Assembly (NCBI GenBank): GCA_024734495.1 | Contig: JALMQS010000089.1 | Coordinates: forward strand, 7,080,420-7,144,419 | Length of the DNA stretch: 64,000 nucleotides | From: Forficula auricularia | Taxonomy: Eukaryota > Arthropoda > Insecta > Dermaptera > Forficulidae | Direction: 5' to 3' | Shown here: positions 59,109 through 64,000 of the stretch, piece after piece | Layout: every line of letters starts with the position of its first letter | Position numbering within the stretch: the first letter of the stretch is position 1 | Notes under the pieces: model-generated | Database searches by the model: none | Seen by the model: the letters and a program-made list of their open reading frames with translations, nothing else | Told to the model about the DNA's origin: nothing | Position numbers and translations under genes: made by a program

Positions 59109-59620
59109 TTTTTTTACTTTACCATACAGGGTATGGTCAAGTATTGTAATCGTGCATGAAAAAAGTAGCTTTTTTTTTACTTCGTTTTTTCAAAATATCT
59201 CAAAAACTGCTGAAACTATTTTGATAAAAATGATTGAGCGAATCCATGGCGTTTTGGTCTACAAAAAAGCTCTAATAAGTGAACATCGAAAAAATTATAT
59301 TTTACGAGATATTAATTATTTTGTCCAAATGTCATCAGTCCGTTAACAAATTTTGTGCACGAATTTTTGTTCTAACTCCAAAACTAGTGTGATGAAACGA
59401 AATTTCTTATATACTTTTGGTGCATTTAGATTAAGAGCTGAATAGATTTTGGTTTAAATCGAACCAAAAATTAAGGGGGGGGGGGGGGTTGAAAAATTAA
59501 AATTATAAAATTTTCAAACAAGAAAAAAAAATTAACCTATAATTTTTTTTCTGTGGCCAAAATTGGGGGGGAGGTTCAAAAAAATGGAACTATCAATTTA
59601 AGTATTTCGCATATACACCC
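59109..59620 (+). repeat. Family A-like start and following AT-rich DNA
   Basis: 'tttttactttaccataca' plus 'gggtatggtcaagtattgta' resembles the family A start and matches 23868-23893 inverted. Next comes 'ctcaaaaactgctgaaact' with 'ttttgataaaaatg', as after family A copy 1. A G-run of 13 lies near 59477-59489. Confidence 0.5.
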
Positions 59621-59624
59621 TTAG

Positions 59625-59895
59625 GAAAATGACTCACTATTGTGAAATTGTGACAAAAAAAAATGGGGGAGGTTCAAAAATACTTTAAAAAAAAACTCGA
59701 ACAAAGCTGAAATTTCTAAAAAAAAATACTCTAATAATTAAAAGGAGATATTATTAATTGCAAATGGGCCCAAAATTAAGAGCGGGGGAGCTCTTCCTGT
59801 ATAATTATAAATTATTTGATTAAATATTAAATATAAGAGAGGGGCCAGGTGAATGATAAAGTAATGTGGATGGTCCCATCAGCTTATTTTTAATG
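59625..59895 (+). repeat. Dispersed repeat family B, copy 2
   Basis: Same block order as 8630-8950: 'aatgactcactattgtgaaa', 'ggttcaaaaatac', 'gagatattattaattgc' and 'ggggccaggtgaatg'. Confidence 0.8.
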
Positions 59896-59914
59896 ATATT
59901 GATGTAGGAAACTG

Positions 59915-59957
59915 TATATAGAGATTTTCGATATATAGGGGTTCGACTAGATAGATC
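59915..59957 (-). repeat. Family E (pogo-like end), inverted copy
   Basis: On the minus strand 'agtcgaacccctatatatcg' and 'aaaatctctatatac' match 60452-60467 and 63301-63347. The CAGTCGAACCCC-like start resembles pogo/Tigger ends. Confidence 0.45.
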
Positions 59958-60412
59958 TCTCATCGTACGTAGTCAAATGTAGTTAGTAAAACAAGTATAT
60001 TATATAGGTGGGAAGGACAAATTCATCCAGAGTCACTTTAAAAAAATGTGTCGATTCTTGGTACTCACTAATGGAAGGTTGCGTTGAATTGTCGATCAAC
60101 TCGTTCCACTAAAAGAAATCAAAAACTTGCACTACGGGGAACAGCCAGGCACGTAATCTCCTTGACGGCTGCCAAGTCGTGACTGAGGAGCGGCCGGCGA
60201 AGCAAACCAAAGCCTACCTGCCCCTCCCTCGACTTTCCGCTTTCCTTGGACACCAGAGTCATCTCCCCACCTGTATGGTATACAGCATCCCAACAGCTCC
60301 AAGACAACGCCGAGATCAGCAAACGACCATCTTGATGCCTCTCTTCAACCCTTATCCTCAAGGGATTAGAGCAGCGGCGTCCAATCTAGGGTGCGTCCAT
60401 TATGGGGTACGG
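59958..60412. other. GC-rich island, no assignment
   Basis: About 60125-60400 is by far the most GC-rich non-transposon stretch in the window. It is open on the plus strand from 60113 to 60520 and on the minus strand from 60361 to 60119. Both translations look non-repetitive but match nothing I recognise. High GC alone removes stops, so two open strands are weak evidence. It may be an exon, a CpG-like regulatory island, or an insertion. Confidence 0.3.
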
Positions 60413-60469
60413 GAAAAGTATTTAATTCATTTTTCAGGAAAAAGATACCTACAGTCGAACCCCCATATA
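60413..60469 (+). repeat. Family E repeat, left half of a split copy
   Basis: 'aaaagtatttaattcat', 'ttcaggaaaaagatacc' and 'acagtcgaacccccata' match 63263-63316 almost base for base. The continuation 'taaaaaatctctctatatcg' resumes at 63048. The copy is therefore split by the palindromic element 60470-63045. Confidence 0.8.
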
Positions 60470-60649
60470 CAGGGTGTTCCACAGAACTCGTTCATAAAAA
60501 GTTTTCATGGAAGGAGTTGAGAGAAAATATTGAACTTTTATATGAAAGATATTAATTTGCCGATGGTAATAGATTCAAATTTACTAGAAAATCATAGATC
60601 AAAGATGGTGTCATCTATTAAATCCGATGGAGTGGAATATTTTTAATTA

Positions 60650-60755
60650 TATGTCAGAGGGGTTGTTTTTCACCCCTCGGGAATCGAACCCGAGTGCCAG
60701 TAACAGCAATCCGGGCCACCTGGCTCACCTGCGGGATACGAACCTCTCTGACATT
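60650..60755 (-). repeat. tRNA-like inverted-repeat element, copy 4
   Basis: Reverse-oriented copy with ends ATGTCAGAGGGG and CCTCTCTGACAT. It holds the hairpin CTCGGG/CCCGAG around a B-box word on the minus strand. Confidence 0.75.
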
Positions 60756-60911
60756 GCTCTTCGAATTTTGAATTTCTTCAAAATTCGAAACACTCAATCA
60801 CCTTTATTTAAATTATATGGCATGGCTATATGTTTAAATTTAGAATCACTATTTCGCGAAATTTTACAAATTAAGATAACAATCTTTGAGTAAAATATTT
60901 TACGCGTTTGC

Positions 60912-61018
60912 ATATGTCAGAGAGGTTCGTATCCCGCAGGTGAGCCAGGTGGCCCGGATTGCTGTTACTGGCACTCGGGTTCGATTCCTGAGGGGTGAAA
61001 AACAACCCCTCGGCATAT
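60912..61018 (+). repeat. tRNA-like inverted-repeat element, copy 5
   Basis: It starts ATATGTCAGAGAGG and ends CCCCTCGGCATAT. It contains 'tgagccaggtggc' (A-box-like) and 'gggttcgattcctga' (B-box GGTTCGATTCC) about 40 bp apart. Confidence 0.75.
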
Positions 61019-61308
61019 AATTAAAAATATTCCACTCCATCGGATTTAATAGATGACACCATCTTTGATCTATGATTTTCTAGTAAATTTGAATCTATTA
61101 CCATCGGCAAATTAATATCTTTCGTATTAAATTAGGAAAAGTCATTCCATTGCCCTTCGAATTTTGAAATTCTTCAAAAATTCGAAACACTCAATCACCT
61201 TTATTTAAATTATATGGCATGGCTATATGTTTAAATTTAGAATCACTATTTCGCGAAATTTTACAAATTAAGATAACAATCTTTGAGTAAAATATTTTAC
61301 GCGTTTGC

Positions 61309-61416
61309 ATATGTCAGAGAGGTTCGTATCCCGCAGGTGAGCCAGGTGGCCCGGATTGCTGTTACTGGCACTCGGGTTCGATTCCCGAGGGGGTGAAAAC
61401 AACCCCTCTGACATAT
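61309..61416 (+). repeat. tRNA-like inverted-repeat element, copy 6 (best preserved)
   Basis: 108 bp. ATATGTCAGAGAGG at the start and CCCCTCTGACATAT at the end form terminal inverted repeats. GGTTCGATTCC at 61376-61386 is a perfect Pol III B-box, placed in a T-arm-like hairpin CTCGGG/CCCGAG, with an A-box-like word 40 bp upstream. It is not a functional tRNA, because no acceptor stem or anticodon arm forms. A tRNA-derived short element is the best guess. Confidence 0.7.
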
Positions 61417-61559
61417 AATTAAAATATTCCACACATATTTATGTTTTGGAATATGCTCTTTTTAAATAAATTATTAACAACTTTTAGACACTTTCTGCTT
61501 TGCCGCACTCGCTATCAACTTTCTTATTTTCTATGGAACTCCCCAAATATTTTTGCATC

Positions 61560-61723
61560 ATTAGATTAAGTTGAAGGAGACAATAAAGAGAGTGTCTCTG
61601 CTGGAATTATAAATAAATAAAATTTATAATTCCAGCAGAAGACACACTCTTTTATTGTCTCCTTCAATATATAAAAATTCTGCTACTCTCGGCAAAAAAA
61701 ACTTTCAATTTAATTAGATTGAG
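61560..61723 (-). mobile_element. Hammerhead-family element 5 (deletion derivative), empty site known
   Basis: 61571-61712 is flanked by 'attagattaag' and 'attagattgag' (10 of 11 identical). The opposite arm of the long palindrome has this target once, without the insert. 'ttgaaggagacaataaa' at the left, its inverted copy at 61656-61672, and the terminus 'ctctcggcaaaa' plus 'actttcaattta' identify the family of 27868-28056. The middle that would carry the motif is deleted, leaving a short palindrome. Confidence 0.8.
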
Positions 61724-61726
61724 TGT

Positions 61727-61848
61727 CAACCAAATAATTGGGGATATGGGATGCGAGACATTTAGAGAGGTCAAACAGCTGAGTGGAGACGGGTGGTTGC
61801 GTCAAACCAGTCTTAGGACTGTATACTCAATGATGATGGGATTACGTG
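61727..61848. mobile_element. Small second insertion next to element 5
   Basis: About 120 bp that is also absent from the opposite arm, lying between two GTGT words. It contains 'gcgtcaaaccagtcttagga' plus 'ctgtata', shared with 50822-50860. Class unknown. Confidence 0.5.
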
Positions 61849-62021
61849 TTAAAATCTAAATTGATTTTGTATAATGCACTTGATGTTTAAAATTTATAAT
61901 TTCTGAGTTATTTGGGATAGTTTGTAAAATTTACCAATTTATAGTTCATTTTTAAAAAATTAATAATAATTAAAGTATTCTTTATAGAAATAATTTGATC
62001 AAATAGAACTCTTAATTAGAC

Positions 62022-62286
62022 ATTAAAGAATCTATAGTTTTTAAGGAATTTGCTGTTGGTACTTGGTGAAACATTTTTTAAATTATTGGGTAAAAAATAC
62101 TTGGTAGGTTTCACATTAAGATATTAAAATAAAACGAATTTATTTTTGGAGAGACTTTAATCTCGATATATATATTTCAGGTAGCATAACCCATCTTCAG
62201 GAGCAACCTGAAATAAATTCGTTTTATTTTAATATCTTAATGTGAAACCTACCAAGTATTTTTTTATCCAATAAATTAAAGAATCT
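62022..62286 (-). mobile_element. Hammerhead-like fold-back element 6, 12-bp target duplication
   Basis: 62034-62274 is flanked by perfect 12-bp copies of ATTAAAGAATCT (62022-62033 and 62275-62286), present only once in the opposite palindrome arm. Inside, 62096-62142 and 62214-62260 are perfect 47-bp inverted repeats, with similarity extending further out. The minus strand carries a hammerhead-like motif at 62175-62200. Confidence 0.88.
62175..62200 (-). ncRNA. Hammerhead-ribozyme-like motif
   Basis: Core CUGAAGA (CUGANGA with A at the free position), one extra U, stem GGGU/ACCU (one G-U pair) with a 6-nt loop, then GAAA. Same layout as the other motifs with a different stem and terminal arms. 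Confidence 0.4.
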
Positions 62287-63045
62287 TACTTAATCATAAA
62301 AATTCAAATTTTATATCAGGATGACCATAATAATCGTTTTTAATATTCATTTTTTTTAAATGGGACATGGCATAAATTTTAGTATTTTTGAATTCTACAT
62401 AAAAATCCAATAGAAGTTTATTAAACGTTCCATATACCTAAAATGAATAGTTTTTAAAATATTTTTTTAATATTTTAAAAACTATTCATTTTAGGTATAG
62501 GAAATATTTAATAAACTTCTATTGGATTTTTATGTAGAATTCAAAAATACTAAAATTTATGCCATTTTCTATTTGAAAAAATTGAGTATTAACATCTTTT
62601 TGATTTTCAGAAATAAACGATTATTATGGTCATCCTGGATATAAAATTTGAATTTTTATGATTAAGAAAGATTTTTTAATGTCTAATTAAGAGTTGTAAT
62701 TAGTCAAATTAATTCTAGAAATAATAGTTTAATTATTATTAATTTTTAAAAATAAACAAAAATTATCTAAAATAACTAAAAAAATTATTATTTTTAAACA
62801 TCAAGTGCATTATACAAAATCATCTTAGTTTTTAACACTTAATCTAATTAGACAAAAATATTTGGGGAGTTCCATTGAAATTAAGAAAGTTGATGGCGAT
62901 TGCGGCAAAGCAGAAAGTGTCCAAAAGTTGTTAATAATTTATTTAAAAAGAGCATATTCCAAAACATAAATATGTCAAAGTTCAAAATTTTCTCTCAATT
63001 CCTTCCATAAAAACTTTTAATGAATGAGTTCTGTGGAACGCCCTG

Positions 63046-63350
63046 TATAAAAAATCTCTCTATATCGAAATTTTCAGAAACCTTAAATTTTTATTAGAAA
63101 ATTGGAGGAAAAAGTGAAAGCTGTTTGCAATTTTGGTAAATTAATAATTTTAAATGATATTCAATATTTTCTTAGATAGAGTCAAAAAGCCCTTTTTAGA
63201 ATAGTAGAAATTAATCTCTATTAGTTGGAAAGAGATCTGGACTTTAAATTACAAATTGGAGGAAAAGTATTTAATTCACTTTTCAGGAAAAAGATACCAA
63301 CAGTCGAACTCCCATATATAAAAAATCTCTATATATCGAAATTTTCATTA
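63046..63350 (+). repeat. Family E: right half of the split copy, then an intact copy
   Basis: 63048-63080 continues the copy broken at 60467. At 63263-63350 a second, uninterrupted copy runs from 'aaaagtatttaattcac' through 'cagtcgaactcccatatata' to 'atatatcgaaattttcat', showing the site before insertion. Confidence 0.75.
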
Positions 63351-64000
63351 GACTCGCACTTGGCTTTTTGTTTTATAAGTTTAAAGGAGTTTCTAAATTA
63401 TTTTTCTGGCAAAAAATTTCAATTTCTAAAAAATGTAACTTAAAATTTTCATCTACTTTGCTCTTCAATTTTAATCGAATAAGATTTTGAAATTAAAAAT
63501 CTTTAAAAAAGTCGATCTCTAGGATTTCTCTGAACTTGTACAGTTCATTTAAGGGGATCTCGTTATAACTAAGTCTGATTTAAAGACGAAAAATAATATT
63601 TGCTTTTTCCACAAAAAATTCATTAGCATCGACATGAAAACTCGTTTTACCTTCGAAATGATTGTTCTGAGAAAATTAATAATAAATTGCAGGAAAAGAT
63701 CAACCTTTTACAAGTCTCGATACGCTGCGCTGTTCGTATAGTTTTGGTGAATTAATTTTTTAAGCCATTGCCTTTATAGAAGGATTTATAAATGACCACT
63801 TTTTCAATGTATTTTTTCAGCCTAACCCCTAGGGTTTATTCTTCTAAATTAAAATTTATTCAAAAAATAAAATATTTATTTTTGTATACAATATAAATGC
63901 TAATTCAAAACACATCTATCCAAATGTTTAATATTTTTACTTTAAAAACGGATTAAAATCTTAAAAAATCATTCAAAATTGATATTTTTTGAATAATTTT
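63351..64000. other. Gene-free AT-rich end of window
   Basis: It starts with an inverted scrap of family D ('gactcgcacttggc' near 63352-63365). The 72-residue frame at 63225-63443 crosses repeats and is not a gene. Nothing else is recognised. Confidence 0.45.

Larger units (their letters stand above)
60541..61438. mobile_element. Composite insertion in the left arm
   Basis: It is absent from the right arm. Inside, about 60545-60755 and 60912-61125 are inverted copies of each other, and 60749-61029 is repeated directly at 61146-61434 with few differences. Three copies of the tRNA-like element (60650-60755 minus, 60912-61018 plus, 61309-61416 plus) lie at the joints. The boundaries are approximate and no clear target duplication is seen. 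Confidence 0.7.
60470..63045. mobile_element. TA-flanked long-palindrome element with later insertions
   Basis: It begins CAGGGTGTTCCACAGAACTC and ends with its near reverse complement, with TA on each side (60468-60469 and 63046-63047). The right arm, 62466-63045, is about 580 bp and continuous. The left arm is its reverse complement, meeting it near 62462, but is interrupted at about 60541-61438, 61571-61848 and 62034-62274 by sequence absent from the right arm. Without these the element is about 1.2 kb of almost pure inverted repeat. The TA duplication suggests Tc1/mariner-type mobilisation. There is no coding capacity. Confidence 0.8.

Noticed and set aside
61309..61416. Functional tRNA gene
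   Set aside because: The B-box and T-arm hairpin are present, but no acceptor stem, anticodon arm or proper D-arm can be drawn.

Overview
This is nuclear DNA from a eukaryote, most likely an insect or another arthropod. The sequence is strongly AT-rich and almost free of long reading frames. It is packed with microsatellites, fold-back elements and diverged dispersed repeats, and it carries one recent Ty3/gypsy LTR retrotransposon with an arthropod-type Gag. Nothing bacterial (operons, ribosome binding sites, CRISPR) is present. No complete host gene can be supported. Two short stretches look like single exons: 55870-56037 (a start codon plus signal peptide ending at a possible donor) and 28532-28820 (an open frame ending at a GTGAGT donor).

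Layout. 1-20 kb: dispersed repeats, a 119-bp tandem array with inverted copies (1853-2800), small fold-back elements at 7.1, 15.0, 16.0 and 17.0 kb, and a GC-richer patch with two CACGTG boxes near 8.0 kb. 20-44 kb: more of the same families, a tRNA-like repeat pair at 27 kb, a hammerhead-like element at 27.9 kb, and twin inverted 122-bp elements at 39.1-39.4 kb. 44,616-48,989: the gypsy element on the minus strand, with 210-bp LTRs, a 5-bp target duplication, a primer site matching tRNA-Trp, gag with a CHCC zinc knuckle (CsRn1-like), a textbook -1 frameshift signal, and pol broken by one frameshift in RNase H. 50.1-50.5 kb: a near-perfect palindromic element with a 12-bp target duplication. 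55.9 kb: candidate first coding exon. 60.47-63.05 kb: a TA-flanked long palindrome inserted in an older repeat, with several later insertions in one arm only.

The most unusual theme is a group of short inverted-repeat insertions that carry a hammerhead-ribozyme-like motif (CTGANGA, one extra base, a paired stem, GAAA). Stem sequences differ between copies yet stay paired. Several copies are flanked by 11-13-bp direct repeats that look like target-site duplications, and one has an empty site in the opposite arm of the long palindrome. This suggests small non-autonomous retroelements of the Penelope-like or retrozyme kind rather than ordinary MITEs. That last step is inference.
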